Assembly: GCF_008693185.1 (NCBI RefSeq)
Contig: NZ_VXKN01000004.1
Span: 1 to 64,000, forward strand
Direction: 5' to 3'
DNA length: 64,000 bases
DNA from: Acinetobacter qingfengensis
Lineage (GTDB): Bacteria; Pseudomonadota; Gammaproteobacteria; Pseudomonadales; Moraxellaceae
Shown: piece by piece, positions 46,933-57,270 of the stretch
Position numbering within the stretch: position 1 is the first letter of the stretch
Layout: the number at the start of each line of letters is the position of its first letter
Position numbers and translations under genes: made by a program
Notes under the pieces: model-generated
The model's input: only the letters and a program-made list of their open reading frames with translations
What the model was told of the DNA's origin: nothing
Database searches by the model: none

Positions 46933-47358
46933 TCAAAGCTGATCTTTATCTTCTTTTGGGGTTAATTCAGGATGTTTTTGGTTACGTGTATTCTTATATA
47001 CAGGACGTCTAATTTTTTGCCAAGGTAAAGGACGGTTTAAAGCTTCAGGTACATCACCACTGCGAGAGCGCAAATTTAAATGAATGGCTGCTTGTGCCAG
47101 CAAATTTGCAGATACGGGTGCAGTAATAAATGCCAATAATGTAATTAAAAGTTCAGGGAAACCAAAACGCCCATGAAATGCAGAATAAATAATAGATGCA
47201 ATTAAAAAACTACCTAATCCCAGTGTACTGGCTTTGGTTGGTGCATGCAGGCGCATAAATAAATCAGGCAGACGGATCATGCCGACACCCCCTACAAACA
47301 GGAAGAATGCACCAGTAAGTAAAAAGAAGGCAACCAGAATTTCCATCAATAATTGCAT
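46933..47358 (-). CDS. mnhG: Mrp Na+/H+ antiporter subunit G
   Basis: This 141-residue membrane protein has three helices in its first 90 residues and the MnhG/PhaG signature GGVGMIRLPDLFMRLHAPTKA followed by STLGLG. A basic cytoplasmic tail (about 90-141) is longer than in many homologues. GGAG lies before ATG 47358. It is the last gene of the Mrp operon. Confidence 0.93.
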   Translation of the reverse strand: MQLLMEILVAFFLLTGAFFLFVGGVGMIRLPDLFMRLHAPTKASTLGLGSFLIASIIYSAFHGRFGFPELLITLLAFITAPVSANLLAQAAIHLNLRSRSGDVPEALNRPLPWQKIRRPVYKNTRNQKHPELTPKEDKDQL

Positions 47359-47367
47359 TATGTTCTC

Positions 47368-47643
47368 CTAATCAATCACATGACCAGTGGTAAAATAACG
47401 TGCCAGTGCAGTGGTTGATACAAAACCTAACATGGCAATGACAAGTGCTTCTTCGAACATGGTAGTGGTTGACCAATAGATTCCTAATACAACAATTAAA
47501 CAGGTAGTATTTAAAAATAAAGTATCCAATGCCAATAAGCGATCGACAACTGAAGGGCCGAGAATCAGACGAATCAGGCAGCTGGCTACAGAAATTGCAA
47601 TGATAAAAATGCACAGCATCAATACATAAGGCAAAATAATCAT
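47368..47643 (-). CDS. mnhF: Mrp Na+/H+ antiporter subunit F
   Basis: This 91-residue protein has three transmembrane helices with RLILGPSVVDRLLALDTL, the MrpF hallmark whose Asp is conserved, and FVSTTALARYF near the end. GGGAG is eight bases before ATG 47643, favouring it over GTG 47649, which overlaps the mnhE stop. Confidence 0.92.
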   Translation of the reverse strand: MIILPYVLMLCIFIIAISVASCLIRLILGPSVVDRLLALDTLFLNTTCLIVVLGIYWSTTTMFEEALVIAMLGFVSTTALARYFTTGHVID

Positions 47644-47645
47644 GA

Positions 47646-48182
47646 TCACTGCTCCCGATCGGCTTTTTTCATGGCATGAAAAATTTGAATTAGAGGTTGT
47701 TCATAACGTTGTTTAATCTCATCAATTTCAGCTTGTTCATCAACAGTATCCAGACTATGTACCAGAATGTCGCCACGCTGTTGATCGATCCCTGCTGAAA
47801 CTGTACCGGGTGTTGTGGTAATAATCATGGCCAGTAAAGTATTCACCTGTTCATGTTGGGTATCCAGTGGAACCCGAAACCATTTTGGGTGTAAACGGTG
47901 TGCTGGTCCTAAAACTAGTTTTGCTACTCGAATATTACTTAAAATAATATCCTTGAGAACCACGAAAAATAATTTCACTGCTGCGAGCCAGTTAAGATCA
48001 GGTGTGCGCACAATAAAATTTTGCATTAATTTTGGAATGAGCCAACCCAGAAATAATGCCAGTAGTAGATTGCCGCTGGATACACTGTGTTGCAACATCA
48101 GCCACGCCAATACAACGATACCAGATACCAAAGGGTGCGGAAAAACTTTGAAAATAAAATGATTAACTGCCAGTTTTATCAT
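47646..48182 (-). CDS. mnhE: Mrp Na+/H+ antiporter subunit E
   Basis: ATG 48182, four bases after the mnhD stop, gives 178 residues. Two or three N-terminal helices precede a cytoplasmic domain with the MnhE pattern TLLAMIITTTPGTVSAGID and ILVHSLD. Segment LSNIRVAKLVLGP is also typical. The longer frame to 48245 lies inside mnhD and is not used. Confidence 0.92.
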   Translation of the reverse strand: MIKLAVNHFIFKVFPHPLVSGIVVLAWLMLQHSVSSGNLLLALFLGWLIPKLMQNFIVRTPDLNWLAAVKLFFVVLKDIILSNIRVAKLVLGPAHRLHPKWFRVPLDTQHEQVNTLLAMIITTTPGTVSAGIDQQRGDILVHSLDTVDEQAEIDEIKQRYEQPLIQIFHAMKKADREQ

Positions 48183-48186
48183 AATT

Positions 48187-49986
48187 TTACTCCGCTGGTA
48201 CCAATTTAGCATCTTGATCAGGCGATGCAGCATGTTGTTCTGCAATTTTCTTTAATTTTTCCTCAGGAATATGCTCACCTTGTAAAGTTTTTGGTGAGAT
48301 AATGTAAGGAATATATTGTTGATATGGATCATCTGAGGTTGCACCATATTTCAATTCAGGCAGATAGTTCGAATCAAAGGGTTGAACACTGATGACATTT
48401 TGTGTTGCATCTGTTTTAAGAATTGTTTGCTGGTACAATGTTTTATCCATGAGCTGTTCAGCCGTGGCATAGGTATAACGGTACACGGGATCTGCACATA
48501 CTGCATAGAGTATAAGTGTCGCTAGAAAAACATATATGACATGGTTAGCCCGAGCGGTCGGTTGATCCGGCAAAGTCTGGTATTGTGCAAAAGTCTCATC
48601 TTCAGGGTTGTTTTCAGCAGGAGTTGCCCGCCAGAATAGAATGAAACCGTTGCGTACAAAAGCCAGAATACTGAGCAAACTGACCAATAAAATGGCCAAA
48701 ATAATCCAGATTTGCTGTGCATGATAGCCTGTACCCTGTAATAGTAAAACTTTACCTAGAAAACCACTGAATGGGGGTAACCCTGCCATTATCAGGGCAA
48801 TCAACAAATATAAAAGACTGAGTAAACGCTGTTGTTTGACGACTGGTGCCAATTTAAGATGATCTTTAAATGTACCTCGTTGTACAGTAATCCATTCTGC
48901 CAGTAGGTAAAAACAGGCTGCAATCAGGGTACTGTGAACCAGATAATATAATGCAGCAGCCCAGGTTTGTTGTGTGAATAAGCTGATTCCAATCAGAATG
49001 GTACCTAATGAAGAGATGATCATAAAACCAATCATGCGGCGTAAGCGTTCTGCACCAATTGCACCAATCACCCCGTAAATACTGGTAATAACGCCCAATA
49101 TTAATAACCACTGTTCGAATAAACGTTGACCTTCAGGATCGCTAAAAACAGTGCCATTAACTCGTAAAATTGCATAAATTCCGACTTTGGTCATTAAAGC
49201 AAAAATTGCTGCAACTGGGGTTGCTGCAACAGCATAGGTTTTTGGTAGCCAGAATCCTACCGGAAAAATAGCGGCTTTAATGGCAAAAACCACCAGTAAC
49301 AACATGCTGCCAGCCAATGCCATTTGATGTTGGCTATCATCCAGATTTGGAAATAGGCGAGCAACATCGGCCATATTCAGACTGCCAACATTTGCGTAAA
49401 TCAAGCCTAGCCCGATCAGGAAAAAAGAAGAAGCCAACAGGTTGATAATGACGTAGTGTACGCCCATGGTAAATCTGGATTTGCTGTGGCCATGTAATAA
49501 TAAAACATAAGAAGCCATCAGCAAAATTTCAAAGAATACAAATAGATTGAACAAGTCTCCTGTCAAAAAGGCGCCACACATACCCATGAGCAAAAAATGG
49601 GACATAGCATGGAAATAACGGCCACGTTGATCCCATTCAGCACTGGCATACCACAACACAGGTACAGCCAAAATATAGGTCAGCATCACCATGAGTGCTG
49701 ATAGGCGATCGACCACCAGTACAATACCAAAAGGTGCTGACCATTCACTGAGTTCGTAATGCTGAATTTGTCCAGAATTGGCAAAAATCAACATCATTAC
49801 TGCTAAAATAAAACCAAGTATGGTAGAGCTCAGGCTAATTAAATGTCTTAAAGGTTGGCGCCAATCTGTTTTGAGTGTACCGGCACCTGGATTCCCCAAT
49901 AAAATTAAAATAAAACCGGTAATGGCGGGTACAAGAATGCTCAGAATCGGAAAATGTTGCTGCCAGAAATCTACAAATATATTCAT
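48187..49986 (-). CDS. mnhD: Mrp Na+/H+ antiporter subunit D
   Basis: This 599-residue polytopic protein is related to complex I NuoM/NuoN and forms a proton path. ATG 49986 overlaps the mnhC stop (TGATG). About 14 helices are present; family landmarks are the Glu in FVFFEILLMASYVLL, Lys in AIKAAIFPVGFWLPKTYAVA and AGLPPFSGFLGKVLLL. A C-terminal hydrophilic extension (about 540-599) is longer than in Bacillus MrpD. Confidence 0.94.
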   Translation of the reverse strand: MNIFVDFWQQHFPILSILVPAITGFILILLGNPGAGTLKTDWRQPLRHLISLSSTILGFILAVMMLIFANSGQIQHYELSEWSAPFGIVLVVDRLSALMVMLTYILAVPVLWYASAEWDQRGRYFHAMSHFLLMGMCGAFLTGDLFNLFVFFEILLMASYVLLLHGHSKSRFTMGVHYVIINLLASSFFLIGLGLIYANVGSLNMADVARLFPNLDDSQHQMALAGSMLLLVVFAIKAAIFPVGFWLPKTYAVAATPVAAIFALMTKVGIYAILRVNGTVFSDPEGQRLFEQWLLILGVITSIYGVIGAIGAERLRRMIGFMIISSLGTILIGISLFTQQTWAAALYYLVHSTLIAACFYLLAEWITVQRGTFKDHLKLAPVVKQQRLLSLLYLLIALIMAGLPPFSGFLGKVLLLQGTGYHAQQIWIILAILLVSLLSILAFVRNGFILFWRATPAENNPEDETFAQYQTLPDQPTARANHVIYVFLATLILYAVCADPVYRYTYATAEQLMDKTLYQQTILKTDATQNVISVQPFDSNYLPELKYGATSDDPYQQYIPYIISPKTLQGEHIPEEKLKKIAEQHAASPDQDAKLVPAE

Positions 49987-50354
49987 CAAGGCGTATCCTC
50001 TCGTGGATCATATCCGGATTCAGGATCTTCCTTGGCATCGACATGATCATTTCCAGATTCATAGCGACTTCTTAATGCCAATTGAACAATAAACGCTGTG
50101 GTGGCAAAGCCAATCACAATCGCTGTAAGAACTAGCGCTTGTGGTAGAGGGTCAGTAATTTTGCTGGTTTCAGTCAAAATTGCAGGAGAACTCAATTGCA
50201 ACCGTCCCATACTGAATAAAAAGATATTGACGGCATAACCGATCATCACCAAACCAAGCACTACAGGAAAAGTACGACGGCGAAGTAATAAGTAAATTCC
50301 GGTAGAGGTAACAATTCCAACACCTGAAGCGATTAAAAACTCTAGACTAATCAT
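49986..50354 (-). CDS. mnhC: Mrp Na+/H+ antiporter subunit C
   Basis: This 122-residue protein is a NuoK homologue with three helices: GIVTSTGIYLLLRR, VVLGLVMIGYAVNIFLFSMG and ALVLTAIVIGFATTAFIVQL. The acidic C-terminal tail (about 95-122) is cytoplasmic. ATG 50354 overlaps the mnhA/B stop by four bases (ATGA). Confidence 0.94.
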   Translation of the reverse strand: MISLEFLIASGVGIVTSTGIYLLLRRRTFPVVLGLVMIGYAVNIFLFSMGRLQLSSPAILTETSKITDPLPQALVLTAIVIGFATTAFIVQLALRSRYESGNDHVDAKEDPESGYDPREDTP

Positions 50355-53185
50355 GGTTTATTCTCCGGTACAGGGCCAGACATTGAGGAATGGCGGGAGT
50401 CACCTAAAATGGAAATCAGTAACATGGTTGCACCGACAACAGTAATATAGACACCCACATCAAATGCTGCTGCCGAGGCCAGATGCAGCTCGCCAATCAC
50501 AGCAGGATGGACGTGAATATGTGCACTGGTTAAGAATGGCCGTTCCCATGCCCATGCAGCCATACCGGTAATACCTGCAATACACAAACCTACACCAATC
50601 CAGATTTCATATAATCGCCCTGAGTTGGCTTTGAGTCGGCGTTCGGCTTCATCTTGTCCTAATGCGATATATTGGATAATCAATGCCATGGCGGTGATCA
50701 GACCAGCAATAAAGCCACCACCTGGTAAATTATGTCCACGCAGGAAAATATACAAACTGACGACCATGGCCAGTGGTAATACCCATGACATTGTAATTCT
50801 CACCATCAACGGCGATGGATTAAAACGATAAGTTAAACCTTGCGTCATGGTGGTACCATGTGCCCGCATACCATCCATCATGCATAAAGCACCAATTGCT
50901 GCAATACCCAGTACGGTGATTTCACCAAAAGTATCGAAACCACGGAAATCTACCAAAATGACATTGACCACATTAGAACCGCCACCTAAAGGCAACGATT
51001 GCTGGATAAAAAACCATGAAATGGATTGATGTTCACTGGTCAGGACTAACCATGTTAACCAACCTAATCCCAAACCACCGATGATGGCCAAAATGGCATC
51101 TCTCCAGCGTTGCGAACGTTTTGATTCATAGGGCGTCAATTGTGGTAAGAGAGATAAACTCATCAGTAATAATACGGTTGTTACCGTATCAACTGTAATT
51201 TGAGTCAGTGCCAAATCTGGAGCTGAAAGGGTAATAAATACAAGCGTGACGACTAACCCAACTGCACCACTGATCAATACTGCTTTAATTCGTTCGTGAT
51301 GAAACCACAGCATCATCCAGCATGCAGAAATTAAAATAAACCAGAAAATAATGGCGATGATAGGGGCATGAATTAATTCTCGATTGCCTTGTTGTAGTGG
51401 AGAATCATATAAAGGCAATAAAACCAGTAATATACAAAAGCATAAGATGGTAAACAGATAACGTTGCAGGGAGCCAGTCTCGGTATTTTTTTTGATTTTA
51501 CGACTGGTCAATAATAAGGATCTTAGAAATAAATCAAATAAAATTAATCCTCTGAACTTACCTAGCACAGGATCAAGATCAATATGACGAATACGTCCGT
51601 CTTTTGCCAGAATAAAATAAAATAATGCACCACCTAATAAAGCTGTGATACTCATGATCAATGGCATATTTACACCATGCCAGATTGCCAGATGTACCGG
51701 GTCAAAAGCTGTATGTGCAACCGTAGCCGTGGTCACAATATTAACAATATCTTCAGCAAAAAAAGCAGGTGCAATGCCAACAAGAAGACATAAACTGGCC
51801 AGTAGTGCTACGGGCGCCAACATACCTTTGCCCGGTTCATGAATATCTGATTTTGGCAGAGGCTGTTTACCGTGTTTTTGATCCAGAAATACGCCATGAA
51901 ACATGCGTAAGGAATAGGTTACGGCAAAAATACCTGCCATTGTTGCTGCGGCAACGATTAATCCCAAAATGATTCCAGACTGGCTATGCAGTAATTCGGT
52001 AAAAAACATTTCCTTAGAAATAAAACCGTTGGTAAACGGTACGCCTGCCATTGCCGCACAGGCAATCATAGTTAAAGTTCCTGTGATGGGTAAAAATTGC
52101 CAAATACCACTCAGTTTGCGTAAATCTCGTGTTCCAGTTTCATGATCTACAATTCCGGCAATCATGAATAGTGAAGCCTTAAATGTAGCATGATTTAAAA
52201 TATGAAAAATTGCTGCGGCAATGGCCAACGGTGAGCCAATACCAATGAGTGTCATGATTAATCCCAGATGACTAATGGTAGAGTAGGCCAGTAAGCCTTT
52301 CAAATCTTCCTTAAAAATGGCAAAAAAGGCACCCATACAGAAGGTGATAAGTCCGATTGTGGTCACGAGGCCATGGAACATGGCTGAACCAACAAAAATT
52401 GGCGAAAGCCGAAGTAATAGAAAAATTCCGGCTTTGACCATTGTGGCAGAATGTAAATAGGCGGAAACCGGTGTTGGGGCTGCCATAGCATTAGGTAGCC
52501 AAAAATGAAAAGGAAACTGGGCACTTTTGGTGAAAGCACCTACTAAAATCAAAAGTAGAATCGGCACAAAATATGGGCTTGCCTGAATCAGATCGGCTTT
52601 GGCAAAAAGCTGATCAATTTGATAGGTTCCGGTAATTTGCCCAAGTAGAATAAATCCCCCAAGCATACATAAACCACCTAATCCGGTAATGGTTAATGCC
52701 ATGCGCGAACCACGTTGGGCGGCTTCATAACGTTGCCAGTAACCGACCAGTAGAAAAGAGGAAATACTGGTTAATTCCCAAAATACCAGAAGTAACAATA
52801 AGTTATTTGAAAGTGAAATTCCCAGCATTGCAGCCATAAACAGCATTAATAAGCTATAAAGTTTGGCAAGCGAATTTTTTTCACTTAGATAATAATAGGC
52901 ATAAATAAAAATTAAAGTTCCAATACCACTGATCAGCATGGCAAACATTAAACTTAATGCATCCAAGCGCAAATCCAGATTCAGTCCGGCACCCGGTAAC
53001 CAGTTAAGTTGATATAAAATGGCGCCTTGTTGTTGTAAGGTGGGCAAATAACTTGCCAATAAGACAAAACACAAAAGGCTGATACCTATTGCTGCAATTG
53101 CCGTGATGGCACGTGAAATTTTATCTAATCCCCACACCAGGGTTGTCCCTAAGATTAGCGGTAGTAGAATAATTATCAGCAGCAC
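50351..53185 (-). CDS. mnhA: Mrp Na+/H+ antiporter fused subunits A and B
   Basis: This 944-residue protein joins MnhA (NuoL-like, about 1-750) with a MnhB-type C-terminal domain. GTG 53185 with GGGA upstream is the likely start; the frame back to 53272 begins with an unlikely hydrophilic stretch. NuoL motifs include VFWELTSISSFLLVGYW, AFTKSAQFPFHFWLPNAMAA and LHSATMVKAGIFLLLRL. The MnhB part shows FRGFDTFGEITVLGIAAIG and GHNLPGGGFIAGLITAMALI. It leads an operon for sodium expulsion and pH homeostasis driven by the proton gradient. Fusion of A and B is common in Gram-negative Mrp systems. Confidence 0.94.
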   Translation of the reverse strand: MLLIIILLPLILGTTLVWGLDKISRAITAIAAIGISLLCFVLLASYLPTLQQQGAILYQLNWLPGAGLNLDLRLDALSLMFAMLISGIGTLIFIYAYYYLSEKNSLAKLYSLLMLFMAAMLGISLSNNLLLLLVFWELTSISSFLLVGYWQRYEAAQRGSRMALTITGLGGLCMLGGFILLGQITGTYQIDQLFAKADLIQASPYFVPILLLILVGAFTKSAQFPFHFWLPNAMAAPTPVSAYLHSATMVKAGIFLLLRLSPIFVGSAMFHGLVTTIGLITFCMGAFFAIFKEDLKGLLAYSTISHLGLIMTLIGIGSPLAIAAAIFHILNHATFKASLFMIAGIVDHETGTRDLRKLSGIWQFLPITGTLTMIACAAMAGVPFTNGFISKEMFFTELLHSQSGIILGLIVAAATMAGIFAVTYSLRMFHGVFLDQKHGKQPLPKSDIHEPGKGMLAPVALLASLCLLVGIAPAFFAEDIVNIVTTATVAHTAFDPVHLAIWHGVNMPLIMSITALLGGALFYFILAKDGRIRHIDLDPVLGKFRGLILFDLFLRSLLLTSRKIKKNTETGSLQRYLFTILCFCILLVLLPLYDSPLQQGNRELIHAPIIAIIFWFILISACWMMLWFHHERIKAVLISGAVGLVVTLVFITLSAPDLALTQITVDTVTTVLLLMSLSLLPQLTPYESKRSQRWRDAILAIIGGLGLGWLTWLVLTSEHQSISWFFIQQSLPLGGGSNVVNVILVDFRGFDTFGEITVLGIAAIGALCMMDGMRAHGTTMTQGLTYRFNPSPLMVRITMSWVLPLAMVVSLYIFLRGHNLPGGGFIAGLITAMALIIQYIALGQDEAERRLKANSGRLYEIWIGVGLCIAGITGMAAWAWERPFLTSAHIHVHPAVIGELHLASAAAFDVGVYITVVGATMLLISILGDSRHSSMSGPVPENKP

Positions 53186-53510
53186 TGTTTTATCCCATTT
53201 TAAAAGTGATGAATAAAAATTTGGAATGCAGCAACTCTGATCATAGAGAAGTACATTCGATATATAAAGCAATTAAGTAAGATAAAAAAACATCAAACGC
53301 ATGGTCATGGATTGTATTGCGCAAACTTGACAAAGCGATAAAGATTAACCAATGCAAAAAGAATTTTATATTGGAAAAATCGATAATAATATAGATTTAA
53401 ATCTCTGACAAGCTGAAAATTTCAGCAACTTGTATATAAATGAATAACATAAAAATTCATTCCCAGCAATGCCATTACAGCATTGTGGTAGATCTCCTGA
53501 CCAATCATTG
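53186..53510. other. Spacer between the Mrp operon and dusC
   Basis: This region holds the Mrp operon promoter and the 3' end of dusC. A weak hairpin near 53468-53493 (CAATGC / GCATTG) could terminate dusC, but lacks an adjacent T run. I see no gene. Confidence 0.45.
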
Positions 53511-54455
53511 TTATTTTTTGAAATTTTTTGAAATCTGTAAAACTTGATTAAGTTCAGATAAGACTTTGATTTTTTTAACGTGTTGCCAGAGTTGCTGTGC
53601 TTCAGGATAGGCTTTGCTCATCATGCCAAGCCATTGTTTATAGCGACCAATCAAGCCAACTTCAGTTTTATACACGCCATTTAAAAAAGCCAGTTGGAGT
53701 TGCAATAATTCAGACCATGCCAAGCGTTGTTGATCATGTCCTTGACGAATACAATTCACCAGATCAGGGGTGGTGACTGCACCACGTCCAATCATCAAAT
53801 CGACACATGCAGATTGTTGTTGGCAGGCTTTGGCATCAGCAACACTCCAGATCTCGCCATTGGCGATGATGGGTATTGTTAATTGCCTTGTAATGGGCAG
53901 AATTTTTTCCCAATAAGCAGGTGGTGTATAACCATCTGCCTTGGTACGGGCATGTATGGTAATCCAGCTTGCCCCTGCATTTTGTAATGCAAATGCATTG
54001 TCCAATGTATGTGCTTCATCCAGATAACCCAGACGCATTTTTGCAGAAACCGGAATATGGGCAGGAACAGCATCACGGACAGCTTTGACGATGTCATGTA
54101 GTGTTTCCGGCTCATCCAGTAATACTGCACCGCCACGATGACGATTGACAGTTTTTGCTGGACAACCAAAATTTAAATCAATGACGGGAGCACCGAGTTC
54201 AACAGCTCTGATGGCATTGGCTGCCAGCATTTCCAGATTATTTCCCAGAAATTGTACGTGGACAGGTGTGCCAGAAGCGGTTTTTCCACCGTGTTTTAAT
54301 TCCGGGCAATAACCATAGTAAACATGATCTGGTAGAACACTATCAGTCACACGGATAAATTCGGTCACACACCAGTCGTATTGTCCGACTTGCGTCAGAA
54401 TGTCCCGCATTAACGGATCGGTTAGGCCTTCCATTGGTGCAAGTACAAGTTTCAC
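53511..54455 (-). CDS. dusC: tRNA-dihydrouridine(16) synthase DusC
   Basis: This flavin enzyme reduces uridine 16 in tRNA D loops. GTG 54455 (MKLVLAPMEGLTD) gives 314 residues; the GGAG used as ribosome binding site lies 7-10 bases upstream. TIM-barrel features include APMEG, LNFGCPAKTVNRHRGGAVLL with the catalytic Cys, HARTKADGY and the FMN-phosphate loop ANGEIW...MIGRGA. The CITEF-like CVTEFIRVTDSVLP segment marks DusC over DusA/B. Confidence 0.92.
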   Translation of the reverse strand: MKLVLAPMEGLTDPLMRDILTQVGQYDWCVTEFIRVTDSVLPDHVYYGYCPELKHGGKTASGTPVHVQFLGNNLEMLAANAIRAVELGAPVIDLNFGCPAKTVNRHRGGAVLLDEPETLHDIVKAVRDAVPAHIPVSAKMRLGYLDEAHTLDNAFALQNAGASWITIHARTKADGYTPPAYWEKILPITRQLTIPIIANGEIWSVADAKACQQQSACVDLMIGRGAVTTPDLVNCIRQGHDQQRLAWSELLQLQLAFLNGVYKTEVGLIGRYKQWLGMMSKAYPEAQQLWQHVKKIKVLSELNQVLQISKNFKK

Positions 54456-54544
54456 AAGTAGACACTCCACAAAATTTGTGCCGTTATACGGATTTTTGAC
54501 TTAAAAGTCTAGTGACTGTGTTGACGGTTAAATTTCGCTTGGGA

Positions 54545-56020
54545 TCAGGCAGTTTTTTTGAGTAGATAGGTTCGTTTGAGTTGTTGGATTAGATCGTAAA
54601 TATAATGAATATTCAGACTGAGCTTGGCTCGGGTACAGGCCACATAAAGTAAGCGCAATTCCTCTGGCGCAATTTTGTGATCCAGTTGGTTCAGTTTAAA
54701 CTGATAATCATCTTCCAGATGGACACGATTCCACTCCAGTCCTTTGGCTTTATGGGCTGTGGAAATCACATAATCTGCTTGTTCGATCGGTGTGATTTTC
54801 TGTAAGGCGTTTTTAAGCGGTGTTGTGCCATGATCATCAACCAGTTTAACCAAAGGCTTAATGTCACTGCCATCACTGGTTTCACAATATTCATGAACAT
54901 CATGCCATGAATTAAACCAAGCCAATTCAGGAACATCAGTGACTTTTTTGCCTTGCTTTAATGATGTTGCTGCATCAATAAATCGATTTAAACGAGCATG
55001 ATCCGCCTGTAGGCTGACTTTATCACCATTGATTAAACCACTGAGTAATAATTCCATCGCACGGGCATTGGTACGGCATAAAATCGCATCACGCATTTTG
55101 GTATGCGGTTTGTTGACGACTTTGGATTGAATTGCTTCAAAACCATGAAGTGGAACAGTTTCTTTGAGCGCATATAGTAAGTAATTGGCAATTTCTGCAA
55201 TATCTTCACCGAAACGAAAAGATGTGGTTAAGCGACTTTCGGTAAGCGGCAATTGTTGCATGGCATTGACTGCCCCACGCCAGGCATAAATTTGTTGATG
55301 AGCATCGCCAACATAAATAACTTGGGTATTTTTTTGTTTAAGCAAAATTCCCAGCATCAATGGATCAGCATCTTGTGCTTCATCGAATAGAACATAATCG
55401 CTATGAATCTGTGGATCAGATAATGCCCAAAGTTTTAGATAAACATCATGGCCAATGCCTGCCTGATGATTGGGATTGATCGAATCCAGCCAGCGCTTTT
55501 CCAGTGTAGGATAAAGCGCTTTTTGTAATTCTTCGGCATCATCTGGATGTAACCATTCTGGTACAGGAATATGCCGAGGTGCAGGATATTGTGAATTTGT
55601 GGCACAGAATTGGCTAACCCCATTGGCAACCAGACTGCCTAGGCGGCTTGGCATCAATACATAATTTTCGTAGCGGTTACCCATCATGCGGCGTAAGGTG
55701 ATGGGATGTAACTGATGTTCGTTGGCCAGATAGCTTGGGCTTAAGCGGGGCAGACGTAATTTATCAGTAATGTTGCGTGGCACACTACGATAGGCTAATG
55801 AGTGAAAAGTACGACAATCGACACGTTGATTAAATTTCTGTTGTGCATGACTAGCAATGGCTTTATTGAAAGCAAGATATAGACCACGACGTTCAGGCAT
55901 GGCTTGACTGATCATTTGCAGTGTTGTGGTTTTACCTGTGCCGGCATAGGCCACAATTTTAAATGAATGGCCAAGCCTTGCTGTATCAATGGCAATGGCT
56001 TGTTCCTTGGTGGCGTGCAT
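54545..56020 (-). CDS. Compact SF1A helicase, FBH1-like
   Basis: This 491-residue helicase is much shorter than UvrD or Rep (about 670-720). Walker A is AYAGTGKTTTL (about residues 24-34), with motif Ia YLAFNKAIASHAQQKF, motif II LFDEAQD, motif III GDAHQQIYAWRGAVNAM, motif IV TSFRFG, motif V VISTAHKAKGLEWNRV and motif VI LLYVACTRAKLSL. The motif III wording is that of eukaryotic FBH1, which limits RAD51 filaments. A role in displacing RecA or unwinding forks is inferred from that kinship only. The C terminus ends soon after motif VI. It is transcribed toward dusC, 90 bases away. Confidence 0.85.
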   Translation of the reverse strand: MHATKEQAIAIDTARLGHSFKIVAYAGTGKTTTLQMISQAMPERRGLYLAFNKAIASHAQQKFNQRVDCRTFHSLAYRSVPRNITDKLRLPRLSPSYLANEHQLHPITLRRMMGNRYENYVLMPSRLGSLVANGVSQFCATNSQYPAPRHIPVPEWLHPDDAEELQKALYPTLEKRWLDSINPNHQAGIGHDVYLKLWALSDPQIHSDYVLFDEAQDADPLMLGILLKQKNTQVIYVGDAHQQIYAWRGAVNAMQQLPLTESRLTTSFRFGEDIAEIANYLLYALKETVPLHGFEAIQSKVVNKPHTKMRDAILCRTNARAMELLLSGLINGDKVSLQADHARLNRFIDAATSLKQGKKVTDVPELAWFNSWHDVHEYCETSDGSDIKPLVKLVDDHGTTPLKNALQKITPIEQADYVISTAHKAKGLEWNRVHLEDDYQFKLNQLDHKIAPEELRLLYVACTRAKLSLNIHYIYDLIQQLKRTYLLKKTA

Positions 56021-56063
56021 GATTATTTGCCCTCAAGACGGTAGAGGGAAACAGGAAAGTTCA

Positions 56064-56840
56064 TCAACGGCTCGCTTTCTCGACAATTCCTGACAGGCCT
56101 TGACGGCGAGCCAGTTCATCCAGCACGACTTGCGGATCAAGATCAAAATAACCCAGCATGACAATGGTATGAAACCAGACATCTGCCACTTCATAAATTA
56201 CATCGTTTTTATTCTCAGTTGTGGCATGTGTGGCAAAATCTTTAGCAGAAATAATGGTTTCTGTAGCTTCTTCACCAATTTTTTCCAGAATTTTATTAAT
56301 GCCTTTTTTGTATAAGCTGGCAACATAAGATTGATCTGCATCAGCAGCCTTGCGTTGTTGCATCAATTGCCCTAAGTGGGTTAATACGTCTATTTGTTCT
56401 GATTTTGCTGTGGATGCCTGCATCAAAGCAGTATGACGATGTTCGCTGTGAGATTTGTCTGCATAGATACTATCAGGATCTTTTAGTTGAGGATCCACGA
56501 TTTCCCAACCATTCGCAGTAAGTTTGCGATAGAAGCAGGATTCACGACCAGTGTGGCAAGCGATACCACCATGTTGTTCAACTTGTAAAATAATGACATC
56601 AGCATCACAATCCAGACGAATTTCATGTACGGTTTGAAAATGTCCAGATTCTTCACCTTTATGCCAGAGTTTCTGACGTGAACGGGAATAATACACGGCC
56701 TGTTTTTTATCTGCGGTTAGCTGAAGTGCTTCACGATTCATCCATGCCACCATTAATACACGACCGGTCTGATGATGTTGTGCAATCGCTGGAATTAATC
56801 CGTTTTGATCAAATTTAACTTCATCTAACCAGTTTGACAT
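56064..56840 (-). CDS. hisIE: Bifunctional HisI-HisE
   Basis: Two consecutive steps of histidine synthesis lie in one chain of 258 residues. The N-terminal phosphoribosyl-AMP cyclohydrolase (about 1-115) has [31 protein letters not shown] and HTGRESCFY with zinc Cys. The C-terminal phosphoribosyl-ATP pyrophosphatase (about 150-258) has [20 protein letters not shown] and [13 protein letters not shown]. The linker of about 35 residues is longer than usual. The other his genes are not in the window. Confidence 0.95.
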   Translation of the reverse strand: MSNWLDEVKFDQNGLIPAIAQHHQTGRVLMVAWMNREALQLTADKKQAVYYSRSRQKLWHKGEESGHFQTVHEIRLDCDADVIILQVEQHGGIACHTGRESCFYRKLTANGWEIVDPQLKDPDSIYADKSHSEHRHTALMQASTAKSEQIDVLTHLGQLMQQRKAADADQSYVASLYKKGINKILEKIGEEATETIISAKDFATHATTENKNDVIYEVADVWFHTIVMLGYFDLDPQVVLDELARRQGLSGIVEKASR

Positions 56841-57270
56841 TGTGTGTAATTTCCATGCTGAAAAGTGGGGAATAGCGACTTATTATAAGCATTCCTGATC
56901 AGGCTGGGGAAAATAAATTTCAATCTACAGAGAAATAGGCGTGGGTGAAAAAAGACAAAAAATTACAAAGTGGTGAAATAAAAAATAATGATATAAACCA
57001 TAGTAATTTGTATTTAATATTTTGAATAATATGAATTTATTATCCTTTTTTTGGTTTTTATGATGCAACAAAAATATTTCAGTGAACGATTGTATTTAAA
57101 TTTTTACTCCCTAGAATAAAAATTAAAGTAGTTAATCGCAAATTTTAGCTGAGTCGGGATATTATTCTTGTTGCTCATCATCTATTGCTTCTAGCTATCT
57201 GAAAAAGTGATTTTATGGTCATTATTTGTTTAGTAAAATCATTGATATAGCATAATTTGATATAAGTAAT
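56841..57270. other. AT-rich spacer, no gene seen
   Basis: These 430 bases separate hisIE from the small membrane protein. They are strongly AT-rich and carry stop codons in all frames. No convincing hairpin, RNA or repeat is visible. Confidence 0.5.

Noticed and set aside
47815..48162. 115-codon plus-strand open frame over mnhE
   Set aside because: It overlaps a conserved Mrp subunit in the middle of an operon and resembles no protein.
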